Source: Methylococcus capsulatus str. Texas = ATCC 19069
Lineage (GTDB): Bacteria > Pseudomonadota > Gammaproteobacteria > Methylococcales > Methylococcaceae
Direction: 5' to 3'
Assembly (NCBI RefSeq): GCF_000424685.1
Contig: NZ_AUKJ01000007.1
Location: forward strand, 1-64,000
Length of the DNA stretch: 64,000 nucleotides
A model generated the notes under the pieces. It was not told where the DNA came from, searched no databases, and was given only the letters and a program-made list of their open reading frames with translations. This document shows, piece after piece, positions 18,545-29,100 of this stretch. Both the position numbers and the translations under genes were made by a program. The number at the start of each line of letters is the position of its first letter. Position 1 is the first letter of the stretch.

Positions 18545-19681
18545 TCATGGAACGAACACGAAAAACAGGTAGGCGACGAACAGCATCAGGTGGACCATCC
18601 CCTGCAGCACGTTGGCAAACCCGCTGATGAAAGTCATCATCGAGACCAGCAGGGTGGCGTACAGCAGGGTTTCCTCGGCGCCGTTGAGGCCGAGGGTCAG
18701 GGAATGCCGCTGCAGGCTGGCGGCGAGCAGGATGGTCGGCACGGTCAGGCCGATGGTGGCGAGCGCGGATCCCAGGCAGATGTTGACCGCCCGTTGCATC
18801 AGATTCAGCGCCGCCGCCCGCTGCGCACCGACGCCTTCCGGGAGTAGCACCAGGGCGGCGACCACCAGGCCGCCGAGCGCGGCAGGCGTGTGGGACTCTT
18901 CGATCGCGAAATCGATGACCGAACCGAGGTGTTCCGCGAGGAGAACGACGGGCAGGAGTGCCGCCAGCAGGCCCGACGAGGTCCGGAGGATGGCGCTGCG
19001 GCGGCTGCGAAGCGTGGGGGCGGTGCCGTCGTTTTCGGGCTCTTCGTCGAGGACGGCGCTCATGTTGGCGAAATAGGACCGGTGCCGGCCGGTCTGGATG
19101 ATCAGGAACACCCCGTACACGAGCAGACACAGTATCCCCAGGAACGCTTCCTGGACGGGGGCCAGGGTCGGTCCGCCGGTGCTGCTGGTATAGTTCGGCA
19201 GCACCAGGAGCAGCAGCGAGAGCGGGGCGATGAGGTGCAGGAACGACAGGGCACCGCGGAGGTTGAACGACTGTTCGACGTTGATCCAGCCGCCGCTGAC
19301 CAGGGAGACGCCGACCATGCCGTTGAGTACGACCATCAGGGTGGCGAAGATGGTGTCACGCAGCATCGAGGGATTTTGACCGCCGCCGGCCATGACCATC
19401 AGCATCAGGCTGACCTCGATGGCGGTGGCCGACAGGGTCAGGACCAGCGTGCCATAGGGCTCTTCCAGCAGTTCGGCCAGTTCGTCGGCCTGCCGGACTA
19501 CCGAGAAGACGCAGCCCAGCATGGTGCAGAATGTCAGTGCGGAGCCTGCGGCCAGCACCGCGAGGCTGTCACCCCGCCCGAACTTGTGGCCGCTGAGCAG
19601 CAGGATGATCCAGATGAGCCAGCCCAGAACGACGGAAACGTGGTCGCGGAGGATTTTCCGGGACTTTGAGGGGGAGAACAT
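18545..19681 (-). CDS. ChaA-like calcium/sodium:proton antiporter (CaCA superfamily)
   Basis: 378 residues, about ten to eleven hydrophobic helices, inner membrane. The two inverted alpha-repeat motifs of cation exchangers are visible: LVLTLSATAIEVSLM (acidic residue in the first half) and VAALVLLPEGVGAQRAA (acidic residue in the second half). An acidic cytoplasmic loop (DEEPENDGTAP) separates the halves, as in ChaA. It should exchange Ca2+, Na+ or K+ for protons at high pH or salt. It lies downstream of fusA's promoter region on the same strand but is probably transcribed separately, and is divergent from the exported unknown protein. Confidence 0.85.
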   Translation of the reverse strand: MFSPSKSRKILRDHVSVVLGWLIWIILLLSGHKFGRGDSLAVLAAGSALTFCTMLGCVFSVVRQADELAELLEEPYGTLVLTLSATAIEVSLMLMVMAGGGQNPSMLRDTIFATLMVVLNGMVGVSLVSGGWINVEQSFNLRGALSFLHLIAPLSLLLLVLPNYTSSTGGPTLAPVQEAFLGILCLLVYGVFLIIQTGRHRSYFANMSAVLDEEPENDGTAPTLRSRRSAILRTSSGLLAALLPVVLLAEHLGSVIDFAIEESHTPAALGGLVVAALVLLPEGVGAQRAAALNLMQRAVNICLGSALATIGLTVPTILLAASLQRHSLTLGLNGAEETLLYATLLVSMMTFISGFANVLQGMVHLMLFVAYLFFVFVP

Positions 19682-19792
19682 GGTTGTGACGCACTTTCGT
19701 TTTGTTCTTCTGTCTTAAGGATACCATTCGCGGGCGCGGCTTCCGGTGCTGCGGCCGGGTGTCGGGGGCGGAGGAAACGAGGATCGGACGGT

Positions 19793-20809
19793 ATGGTGAT
19801 GTTTCGGAAATTCAGAGGTCTCCCGCGGTTGCCGACGTGGGTGCTGTTCGTCCTGCCGGTGCTCGCCGCTGCCGCGGCGGATCGGCCGGTGACGGAGGTG
19901 CTGGGAATCGCCGACCTTGGCGGTCTCGATCAGGGCGAAATCGTTTCCTACGACGTCCGCGAGCCGACCGACAAGACCCTTGCCGCCGGCTTGGCCATGT
20001 ACGTCGAGGCGCCGCCCGAGCGGCTGATCGCCGCGGTCCGCAATGGAGCGCTGCTGATGGGGGATTCCGACGTGATCGCCGCGGGCATTTTTCTTCCGGC
20101 CGGCGGTCCGGAGGCGCTGAACGGCTTCGAATTCGGCCCTTCCGATGCCGATGAGGCCGAAGCCTTGAGCGAAGTCGAGCCCGGCTCGGAATTCAATTTC
20201 TCGGCGGCCGAAATCCAGGGATTCAGAGCGCTGGCCCGGACCTTGGCGCATGTCTCCGAAACGGAGAAGCTGGGCCTCCTGTCGCGCCGATATCGGGAGG
20301 TTTTGTGGCAACGGCTGGATGGCTACCGCAGATACGGCGCGGACGCCATCGAGCCTTACGCCCGTTCCGGGGGCGCCACCGTGGACGTGGCCGCGGAGTT
20401 GAGGACATTCACCGAGCAAAGCGCGGTGCTGCGCCACTACGCGCCTGAATTGCAGGCGGCTTTGCTGCGGTTTCCGGCGCCTTCGGAGGCGGCCAGCACT
20501 CTGCAATGGGTCGAGCGTAAGGTGGAGGGGCGCCCCACCGTGATCCTGGTTCATCAGATGGTCCAGCCCAAGGCCGGTGGCGCCCTCGTTGCGGTGCGCG
20601 ATTTCTATGTCGGCCATTCTTTCAATTCCAGTCAGATGGTGCTCGGCATTCTGCCGTATCGGCAAGGGAGCCTGGTGTTTTACAGCCACTGCACTTCGAC
20701 GGATCAGGTCGCCGGCGTCGGCGCCGGCCTCAAGCACGCGATAGGGCGGGAGCGCTTGAGGGCGGTCATGTTCGGGCGAATGGAGCGGCTCAAGGCGTCG
20801 GTGCGTTGA
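19793..20809 (+). CDS. Exported protein of unknown function
   Basis: 338 residues from ATG 19793 (a second ATG is two codons later), with GAGGAAACGAGG upstream. The signal peptide is PTWVLFVLPVLAAAAA, so it is periplasmic or secreted. The middle is charged and helical (RYREVLWQRLDGYRRYGADAI). The C-terminal third holds a compact region with FYVGHSFNSSQMVLG, LVFYSHCTSTDQVAG and KHAIGRERLR, which looks like a folded beta-rich domain. Only one cysteine is seen. I do not recognise a family. It is divergent from the antiporter and 32 bases upstream of the GGDEF/EAL sensor, with which it could be co-expressed. Confidence 0.7.
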   Translation: MVMFRKFRGLPRLPTWVLFVLPVLAAAAADRPVTEVLGIADLGGLDQGEIVSYDVREPTDKTLAAGLAMYVEAPPERLIAAVRNGALLMGDSDVIAAGIFLPAGGPEALNGFEFGPSDADEAEALSEVEPGSEFNFSAAEIQGFRALARTLAHVSETEKLGLLSRRYREVLWQRLDGYRRYGADAIEPYARSGGATVDVAAELRTFTEQSAVLRHYAPELQAALLRFPAPSEAASTLQWVERKVEGRPTVILVHQMVQPKAGGALVAVRDFYVGHSFNSSQMVLGILPYRQGSLVFYSHCTSTDQVAGVGAGLKHAIGRERLRAVMFGRMERLKASVR

Positions 20810-20841
20810 TGCCGGCATTTTTCGGGTAGCAACGGGATTTG

Positions 20842-23800
20842 ATGGCCATGGTCCTGCCATACGGACAGCCGGATCTGATCTACTTCTTCGACGGCCTGTC
20901 GTTCATTCTGCTCGCTGCCGTCTGCGGGGCGATCCACGACCGAAGCCGCCAGCGCCTACCCTGGCTGTGGCTGGGGATGTTCGGTATCGCTCATGGCGCC
21001 GACGAATGGCTGGACCTGTTCGCCGCCTCGCTGGGGGATCATCCGGTCTTCGCCTGGGCGCGGTTGGCGGTTTTGACGATTTCCTTCCTCTGCCTGTTCC
21101 ATTTCGGCGTCCAGGGGCTGGTCAGCCAGGGTGACCGGCTGCCCGTGCGGCGGGTTTATCTGGTCCAGGCGCTCGTGTTCGTAGGGGTGGGGCTGCTGTC
21201 CCCGAGTGCAGGCGGCGGCTCGAGCGGCGTGTTGTATGACGCCCTGGGGCTCCCCGGCGCGCTGGCGGCGGTCGGGGCGTTCGTTCGGGCGGCGCGGACC
21301 GCGCGAGGACGGTACGACGTCGCCCTCGTCGCGGCGGCCCTGGCGATGGCCGTCTTCGCCGTGAGCCTGGGGGTCGCCGGGTCGGGCACGTCCCGTTTTC
21401 CTCCGGCCACCCTGACCGCGCCGCTGCTGCGCGCTCTCTGTGCGTTGGCCATGGGGGCGGGAATCTGGCTTCATTACCGGCGCTCGGGCGAGCTTCCGGT
21501 CCCCGCGGAGGAACTCAGTTCCGGTCTGGGATTCGGTGTCAGGCTGGTCCTGGTCGCGTCGGTCGTGCTGGGGGCTGCATTCGTATTGACCGAGCTTTTC
21601 GGGCATGCGGCCGACCGGAGCGTCCGCCGCGAGTTGTCGATCCAGGCCGAAACCGTGGCGGCGTCGATCAACCCGGAGTGGATTCGTCAGGTCCGTACGG
21701 GGGCCACGGAGGTTCGGGAACGGGAGGAGCATTGGCTCATCAGCCAGCTCCTGCGCATCGATGCCGCGGACCCCAAACTCAAGGGCCTTTACCTCCTGAT
21801 TCCGGCGGAAGGGGGGGCGATGCGCGCCATCGGCTCCAGCGCGGGCGACATCGAGCCACCTCGGAATGGCGTCGAAGGGCGGGGGTGGCCGAACACGGAG
21901 CATGCGGAAGCCGTGGCCGGCGTGTTTACCAGCGGCCGGTCACGGGTGCTCGGTCTGGCCCATGGGGATGGCAAGGACACGGTTTCCGCTTTCGCGCCGG
22001 TGCGGGACACGGAGACCGGGGAGATTTTCGCCGCTCTGGGCCTGGAGATCGACGCGGCGGTGAGGCGGGACCGGGTCGCGGCTTACCGCGTGGTCGCCAT
22101 CGCCATCGCCCTGCTGATCGCCATGGGCACGCTCGGCTTCGAGGTGAGCCGTCAGCGCCTGTGGCTGTCTTCACGGATCGCCAAGGCCGAGCGGCGCCGG
22201 CTGGCGGAGGCTCAGCGTCTCGCCCGCGTGGGGAGCTGGGTCTATGACCCGGCGACGGACCGCATGACTTGGTCAGAGGAAACCTACCGGATTTTCGGGC
22301 TTCCCTTCGACGGTGAGGTTCCCCATCGGTATCAGGAGTTCGCCGCCCTGTTTGCCCCGGAAGACCGTGAGCTCATCGAGGCCGCGCTGCGGGGCGGACG
22401 CGACGATCTGCTCGGGGTGGAACGGCCGCTGTGTGTGAGGCGGGCGGATGGCGCGGTGCGGCAGGTGAACTTCAAGGTCGAACTCCAGGGACGGCGGGGA
22501 GATTCGGGGCCGGTGCTGCAGGGTACCCTGCAGGACGTCACCGAACGCTGGGAAGCCGAACGGGCGCTGCGGCAATCCGAGGAGAGGCTGCGCCTGCACG
22601 TCGAACACCTGCCGCTGGCGGTGATCGAGTGGGACCTGGATTTCATCGTCAGCCGCTGGAATCCGGCGGCGGAAAGAATCTTCGGCTATGGTGCGGACCG
22701 GATGATCGGCCGTTCCGCCGGCATACTGTTTCCGGAGGACGTACTGGAGCAGGCGGAAGCGATCTGGCGGGAGGTATCGGGAGGGTCCGGAAACCGTGTC
22801 GTCACCGCCAATGTGACGGCGGACGGCCGCACGATACGTTGCGAATGGTACAACACCCCGCTGACGACGCCGGACGGCACGGTGATCGGCGTGGCCTCGC
22901 TGGTGGACGACATCACCCGGCGCGAGGCGGTCGAGGCCGAGCTGCGGCTGGCGGCGACGACCTTCGAGACCGACGAAGCCATTCTGATCGCCGGTGCCGA
23001 CGGCAGGATTCTGAGGGTCAACGCGGCGTTCAGCCGGATCACGGGCTACCGGCAGGAGGACGTGGTCGGCCGGAATCCCCGGCTGTTCAAGTCGGGCCTG
23101 CATGGCGCGGAGTTCTACCGGGAGGTCTGGCGCAGCCTCGAACAGACGGGGCGCTGGCAGGGCGAGATCTGGAACCGGCGGAAGAACGGCGAGGTCTATC
23201 CCGAGCGCAAGACCATCACCGCGGTTCGGTCGGCCAACGGGGACATCACGCACTACGTCGCGATCTCCTCGGACATTTCCGAACTCAAGCGCACGGAAGA
23301 AAAGATCCGCCAGCTCGCCTATTACGATTCCCTGACCGGCCTGCCGAACCGGAGTCTGATCTTCGAGCGGCTCACGCAGCAGATGAAAGCGGCGCGGCGC
23401 GAGGGAACCTACGGCGCGCTGCTGTTCATGGACCTGGATTATTTCAAGACCCTGAACGACTCCCTGGGCCACCACATGGGCGACCGCCTGCTGGTCCAGG
23501 TGGCCGAGCGCCTGAAAAACTGCCTGGAGGACGAGGAAGCGGCGGCCCGCCTCGGGGGGGACGAATTCGTCGTCCTGCTCGCGCCGGCCAAGCCCAGCGC
23601 CTCGGTTGCGGCGGGCCAGGCGATCGTCCATGCGCGGCGGGTGCGCGAGCTGCTCTCGGCGCCGTTTCAGCTCGACGATTACGTGCACTACATCTCCGTG
23701 AGCATCGGCATCGCGCTGTTTCCCGACGGCGCGAACACCGCCGAGGATGTGCTCAAACAGGCGGACACGGCCATGTACGTGGCCAAGAACGAGGGGCGCG

Positions 23801-24621
23801 ACGGCGTCCGTTTCTACGAGAGCGCGATGGAGGCCGTCGTCCGCGGCCGGCTGGAGCTGGAAAAGGCCTTGCGGAAGGCGCTGGCCAACGACGAGTTCGA
23901 GGTCTACTACCAGCCGCAGATGCTCGGTGACGGGCGGGTGGTGGGTGCCGAAGCCCTGATCCGCTGGTTCCATCCCGAACGCGGTGCGATCTCCCCCGAT
24001 CAGTTCATACCGGTCTGCGAGCAGAACGGCATGATACTGCGGGTGGGGGCTATCGTGCTGAGGCGGGCCTGCGCCTGTCTGGCCGAGATCCGGGCGCGGG
24101 GCCTGGCCCTGCCGAAGCTTTCCGTGAACGTCAGTCCGCGCCAGTTCATGCGCAGCGACCTGATGACCCAGTTGGAGCAGTTCTGCCTGGAGAACGGCGT
24201 TTCGCCGACGGACCTTTGCCTCGAACTGACGGAAGGTGTGCTGCTGAACCATACCGAGCTCGCCGTCGCGCAGATCGGGCGCCTGAAGAACCTCGGCGTG
24301 AGTTTTTCCATCGACGATTTCGGAACGGGCTATTCCTCCCTGGCCTATCTGAAACATCTGCCGCTGGACGACCTCAAGATCGCCTCGGCGTTCGTCCGCG
24401 ATCTGGAGCAGGACAGCAGTGACGCGGCCATCGTCGAGACCATCGTCAGCATGGCGCGCCATCTGGGACTCGACGTCATTGCCGAAGGCGTGGAAACCCG
24501 GACCCAGGTCGAGATCCTGGAGCGTTACGGCTGCCACCGGTTCCAGGGCAACTACTTCGCCCGGCCGCTGCCCAAGGACGACTTCATCCGCTTCGTCGCC
24601 GAACGTCAGCGCCCCGCCTGA
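20842..24621 (+). CDS. Membrane sensor with PAS repeats, GGDEF and EAL domains (c-di-GMP turnover)
   Basis: 1259 residues from the ATG at 20842. The N-terminal ~215 residues hold about seven membrane helices. Another helix (about 230-255), an extracytoplasmic sensor stretch (about 256-405) and a further helix (415-435) follow. Then come three PAS-like units (near 463-575, 582-700, 707-825), a GGDEF domain (motif LGGDEF near 905) and an EAL domain (EALIRW near 1037, [31 protein letters not shown]). Both catalytic signatures are intact. The inhibitory RxxD site is replaced by EDEE. The usual KIDxSF is KIASAF here, keeping the lysine. It should make and/or degrade c-di-GMP in response to an external and an internal signal. 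Confidence 0.93.
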   Translation: MAMVLPYGQPDLIYFFDGLSFILLAAVCGAIHDRSRQRLPWLWLGMFGIAHGADEWLDLFAASLGDHPVFAWARLAVLTISFLCLFHFGVQGLVSQGDRLPVRRVYLVQALVFVGVGLLSPSAGGGSSGVLYDALGLPGALAAVGAFVRAARTARGRYDVALVAAALAMAVFAVSLGVAGSGTSRFPPATLTAPLLRALCALAMGAGIWLHYRRSGELPVPAEELSSGLGFGVRLVLVASVVLGAAFVLTELFGHAADRSVRRELSIQAETVAASINPEWIRQVRTGATEVREREEHWLISQLLRIDAADPKLKGLYLLIPAEGGAMRAIGSSAGDIEPPRNGVEGRGWPNTEHAEAVAGVFTSGRSRVLGLAHGDGKDTVSAFAPVRDTETGEIFAALGLEIDAAVRRDRVAAYRVVAIAIALLIAMGTLGFEVSRQRLWLSSRIAKAERRRLAEAQRLARVGSWVYDPATDRMTWSEETYRIFGLPFDGEVPHRYQEFAALFAPEDRELIEAALRGGRDDLLGVERPLCVRRADGAVRQVNFKVELQGRRGDSGPVLQGTLQDVTERWEAERALRQSEERLRLHVEHLPLAVIEWDLDFIVSRWNPAAERIFGYGADRMIGRSAGILFPEDVLEQAEAIWREVSGGSGNRVVTANVTADGRTIRCEWYNTPLTTPDGTVIGVASLVDDITRREAVEAELRLAATTFETDEAILIAGADGRILRVNAAFSRITGYRQEDVVGRNPRLFKSGLHGAEFYREVWRSLEQTGRWQGEIWNRRKNGEVYPERKTITAVRSANGDITHYVAISSDISELKRTEEKIRQLAYYDSLTGLPNRSLIFERLTQQMKAARREGTYGALLFMDLDYFKTLNDSLGHHMGDRLLVQVAERLKNCLEDEEAAARLGGDEFVVLLAPAKPSASVAAGQAIVHARRVRELLSAPFQLDDYVHYISVSIGIALFPDGANTAEDVLKQADTAMYVAKNEGRDGVRFYESAMEAVVRGRLELEKALRKALANDEFEVYYQPQMLGDGRVVGAEALIRWFHPERGAISPDQFIPVCEQNGMILRVGAIVLRRACACLAEIRARGLALPKLSVNVSPRQFMRSDLMTQLEQFCLENGVSPTDLCLELTEGVLLNHTELAVAQIGRLKNLGVSFSIDDFGTGYSSLAYLKHLPLDDLKIASAFVRDLEQDSSDAAIVETIVSMARHLGLDVIAEGVETRTQVEILERYGCHRFQGNYFARPLPKDDFIRFVAERQRPA

Positions 24622-25180
24622 GTCCCTTCCCGGCGGGGGGCGGCAGCTCCCGCCATTCCCCCGGCGCCAGGTCTTCCAGCGTCCAGGCGCCGATGGCCCA
24701 GCGGATCAGGCGCAGCGTCGGGAAGCCCACCGCCGCCGTCATGCGCCGCACCTGCCGGTTGCGGCCCTCGCGGATGACCAGTTCCAGCCAGGTGGTGGGA
24801 ATGGTGGCGCGGAAACGGACCGGCGGATCGCGCGGCCACAGCCAGGCCGGTTCGGGGATGATGTTCGCCTCGGCCGGAAGGGTGAGGCCGTCGTTCAGCC
24901 GCACCCCCCGTCGCAGCCGGTTCAGCGCCGCTTCGTCGGGCAGCCCTTCGACCTGGACCCGATAGGTCTTCGCCATCTTGTGGCGGGGATCGGCGATCCC
25001 GGCCTGCAGGCGGCCGTCGTCGGTGAGGACGATGAGCCCCTCGGAATCGCGGTCCAGGCGGCCGGCGGGACGGACCCCGGGGATGGGAATGAAGTCGGCC
25101 AGCGTCGCCCGGCCGTGTTCACGGTCGGTGAACTGGGTCAGAACGCCGTAAGGCTTGTTGAAGACAATGATGCGGGACAT
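24584..25180 (-). CDS. rluE: RsuA-family rRNA pseudouridine synthase (RluE-like)
   Basis: 198 residues from ATG 25180 ([17 protein letters not shown]). The catalytic aspartate is in [19 protein letters not shown] and the substrate-loop [11 protein letters not shown] are typical. There is no N-terminal S4 domain, which distinguishes the short RluE type (23S rRNA U2457) from RluB and RsuA. The last 38 bases overlap the end of the convergent sensor gene. The start codon is only 6 bases from that of the divergent methyltransferase gene. Confidence 0.9.
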   Translation of the reverse strand: MSRIIVFNKPYGVLTQFTDREHGRATLADFIPIPGVRPAGRLDRDSEGLIVLTDDGRLQAGIADPRHKMAKTYRVQVEGLPDEAALNRLRRGVRLNDGLTLPAEANIIPEPAWLWPRDPPVRFRATIPTTWLELVIREGRNRQVRRMTAAVGFPTLRLIRWAIGAWTLEDLAPGEWRELPPPAGKGLRRGADVRRRSG

Positions 25181-25186
25181 GACCAG

Positions 25187-26035
25187 ATGATACGGAAAAC
25201 CAGGCCGCCCCGGGCGGGCGGCGCCCCCGGGAAACGCGGAGCCGGGCCCGCGGTACGGGCGACGCGGCCGGCCCACTCCGGCGCGGCGGAAGAAAAGCTC
25301 GGCAAGATCGCCGGACTGTCCGCCGTGGCCGCGGTGTTCCGGCGTGAGCCCGAACGGGTGGTGCGGCTCTACTACGACGACTCGATGAAAACGGCGGCCG
25401 GCCCCTTCTGCGCCGTGCTGGCGCGGCTGCGCCGGCCGTACCGCCTGCTGCCGCCGGAGGAAATGGCGCGGGTCGCTGGCACCGTCCTGCACGGCGGCAT
25501 CGTCGCCGCGGTCAGGCCGCGCGAGGTGCCGGACCTCACCCTCGAGACCGCGCAGCACTGGGCGAAAGCAGGCGCCGCCACGGTCCTGCTCGATGGCGTG
25601 GGCAATCCCCACAACCTCGGCGCCATCGCCCGGACCTTGGCCTTCTTCGGCCTGGGTCATCTGGTCCTGTCGGACCATCCGGCCCAAGCCGGCCTGTCCG
25701 ACGCGGCCTACCGGGTGGCCGAAGGCGGGCTGGAGTTCCTGGACGTCCGCCGCCTCACCAGCGCGGCGCAAGCGCTGCGAAGCTTGCGCCCCCATTTCCA
25801 TGTCGTCGGTACCGCCCTGCATGCCAGAGGCATTCCCCCGGAAGCCGTGCCGCGGGACCGCCGTCCCATTCTGCTGGTGCTGGGCAACGAGGAAAACGGC
25901 TTGCCGCCGCCGACCCTCGCCGCCTGCGAAACCGTCGTCACCATTCCGGGCGGCGGGCAGATCCAGTCTCTGAACGTCTCGGCCACCGCGGCGATCCTGA
26001 CGTATTCGCTGCTCCTCCGGCAAGCGGAACGCTAG
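25187..26035 (+). CDS. TrmH-family (SpoU) RNA 2'-O-methyltransferase, YfiF-like
   Basis: 282 residues from ATG 25187. The first ~35 residues are basic and low-complexity. A substrate-binding domain begins at [16 protein letters not shown]. The SPOUT knot has motif 1 [17 protein letters not shown], motif 2 [11 protein letters not shown] and motif 3 [13 protein letters not shown], with SAM-binding residues in place. The pattern is closest to E. coli YfiF, a TrmH relative whose exact RNA target I cannot assign. The true start could be slightly further in, because the chosen ATG leaves little room for a ribosome site next to the divergent rluE start. Confidence 0.87.
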   Translation: MIRKTRPPRAGGAPGKRGAGPAVRATRPAHSGAAEEKLGKIAGLSAVAAVFRREPERVVRLYYDDSMKTAAGPFCAVLARLRRPYRLLPPEEMARVAGTVLHGGIVAAVRPREVPDLTLETAQHWAKAGAATVLLDGVGNPHNLGAIARTLAFFGLGHLVLSDHPAQAGLSDAAYRVAEGGLEFLDVRRLTSAAQALRSLRPHFHVVGTALHARGIPPEAVPRDRRPILLVLGNEENGLPPPTLAACETVVTIPGGGQIQSLNVSATAAILTYSLLLRQAER

Positions 26036-26129
26036 GGGCACGGGTTGCCGAGATTCCGTTACCCTATGTCGAGATCGAGGTTTCAGGAACCGCTTCGCTT
26101 CCATCGGCCGGATGACAAGGACCCGCTCC

Positions 26130-29100
26130 ATGACAGAAATCGACCCCACTCTGCGCGAACTGATTCTTCGCCACGTCCCCGCGAACGGCGCCAGCATCGG
26201 CGACAAGGCCCTGCTGGAGCGGCTGGCGCAATCGCTGGACGGCGAGGTATCCGAGGAGGACTTCCGCCGGGTGCGCGATGCCCTGATCGCGGAAGGCTTG
26301 TTGGCGAGCGGACGCGGCCGGGGCGGCTCGGTCATGCGTGCCGTGCCGGCGGATCACGAGGGCGACGAGCCGTTGCTGAACGTTCAAGTGCAGGTCGCGC
26401 CGCCGAAGGCCGCGCCCCGCGGCGCGCCGCAAGCCGGCCCGGTTCCGCGCGCCAGACCCGGCGACGCGATCCAGGTTCTCAGTTACCGCCATGGCGACAA
26501 GCGCAGGAACAACCCCCACGTCGGCATGGTGGACGCCGCCAGCGACGGCGTGGAGGAGGAGACCCGCTGGGCCTATGACCCGCACATCGACCCCGCGCTC
26601 CAGTTCGACAGCGCCCGCGCCCGGGTGGAAAACCTCATCGACGACGCCCTCGCCTCCGGCGACCCGGACCACATGCGCCAAGCCTTGCAGCAGCTCAAGC
26701 GCATGCAGGCGCCCTATCTCAACTGGACCGGCAAGGCCGAGCGCACCAGTTTCGAGGTGGACACCGTGTCCCTGCACGTGCACGAACGCATCGACCCGGC
26801 GACCATAATTGCCGCCGTGCAAAAGCAGCCAAAGAACGCCTCCCGCGGCGGCAGGGCGCCCTCATCCCAAACCCTTCTCCCGCCTGCGGGAGAAGGGCTT
26901 CACACCCCCTCTCCCGCGGCGACAGGGATCATGTCCCACCCCTCTCCCGCGGCGACAGGGACCATATCCCACCCCTCTCCCGCGGCGACAGGGACCATAT
27001 CCCACCCCTCTCCCGCGGGCGGGAGAGGGGCAGGGGTGAGGGCCGCCTTCCAACCCGACCTCTTCTCCGCCCCCTTCGAAAACCTGCCGCTGCGCGAAGC
27101 CATCGCCTTCTACAAGCACGAGCGCGACTGGGCCAACCGCCTGATCGCCGGCGACTCCCTGCTGGTGATGAACTCGCTCATCCAGAAGGAGAGCATGGCC
27201 GGCCAGGTGCAGATGATCTACATCGACCCGCCCTACGGCATCAAATACGGCTCCAACTTCCAGCCCTTCGTCAACAAGCGCGACGTGAAGGACCGCAGGG
27301 ACGAGGATCTGACCCAGGAACCGGAAATGATCAAGGCCTTCCGCGACACCTGGGAGCTGGGCATCCATTCCTATCTGACCTATCTGCGCGACCGGCTGCT
27401 GCTGGCGAGGGAATTGTTGAGCGAATCGGGCAGCGTGTTCGTGCAGATTTCGGATGAGAATCTGCACCATGTGCGGGAGGTGATGGATGAGATATTTGGA
27501 TCAGAAAACTTCATCGCTCAAATTACATTCTCCAAAACCAGCGGTGCGACCAATCTGTTTCTTCCGGGGACTGCGGATTATCTTTTGTGGTATGGCAAAA
27601 GCAAGGAACAAACTAAATACCGTTCACTATACAAAGACAAGACAGCCGGTGCTGAAGGGGGGCTTGCTTATGGTAAGGTGGAATTTGAAGATGGTCGCCG
27701 TCGCGCAATGACTGCCAGCGAAAAAAACGACCCATCAATAGTTGGTATTTATGGAAAGGTTTATCGAATAGACAATCTGACCAGTCAAAGTGAAGGCAGA
27801 CAAAAGGGCGAAGGCGCGGCCTGTTGGTTTCCTGTAAAATTTGCCGGCAAAGACTATCTCCCGAGTATAAAGGGGCGGTGGAAAACAAATGAATTTGGCA
27901 TGACAAGGCTATTGTTAGCCAATCGGTTAGAGGCAACAGATGCAGGCGGATTGTATTACGTACGCTATCTTGATGATTTCCCCGCTTTTCCGATAACCAA
28001 TAACTGGACGGATACAGGCCTAGCAGGGTTTGCTTCTGACAAGCGCTACGTAGTCGAAACAAGCGCAAAAGTCATCGAACGCTGCCTCCTGATGACCACC
28101 GACCCCGGCGACCTCGTGCTGGACCCCACCTGCGGTTCCGGCACCACCGCCTTCGTCGCCGAGAAATGGGGCCGGCGCTGGATCACCTGCGACACTTCCC
28201 GCGTCGCCGTCACCCTGGCCAAGCAGCGCCTGCTGACCGCCAGCTACGACTACTACGAGCTGAAATACCCCCACGAGGGCCTGAAGGGCGGCTTCATCTA
28301 CAAGACCGTGCCCCATGTGACGCTGAAGTCCATCGCCAACAACCCGGAGATCGACGAAATCTACGAGCGCATGCACCCGGCCATCGAACGGGCGCTGGCG
28401 GAGCTGAATGCGGCGCTCCAGTCACCCTCACCCCCGGCCCCTCTCCCGCCCGCGGGAGAGGGGAAAACAGCGGAGGCCTCTCTCCCGTCCGCGGCAGAGA
28501 GGGGAACAGCGCCCCCGTCTGCGGGAGAGGGGGAGACAGCACTCCCGCCTACGGGAGAGTGGAGAACAACACCCCCGCCTGTGGGGGAGGGGAGAACGGC
28601 GAAGGCATCGCTCGCGCCTCGGGGAGAGGGGAGTGAGAGCTCTTCTCCCGCGGGTGGGCGAGCCGTAGCGAGCGCCGTAACCGAGACGGCAGGAAGGAAG
28701 GTCTGGAATGAGAGCACCTCGCTCCCCTCTCCCGCGGGCGGGAGAGGGGCCGGGGGTGAGGGCGCCGAATGGGACTACATCCCCCACCCGCCCGCCAGGC
28801 TGCCCGAAGACCTGAAGCGCCACGCCCGCGACCTGCGCAAGACCGCCACGGACGCGGAAAACCTCATGTGGCGGTTGCTGCGCAACCGCCGGCTGGCCAA
28901 CGCCAAATTCCGGCGGCAACACCCCATCGGCGAGTACATCGCGGACTTTTTTTGCGACGAGCATGGGTTGGTCATCGAACTCGACGGTGGCCAGCACGCG
29001 GAGCAGAAAACGTACGACGAACGGCGCACCGCGTTTTTGCAAAGCCAAGGGCTGACGGTTCTGCGGTTCTGGAACCATCAGGTGTTGGGCGAGACGGAAG

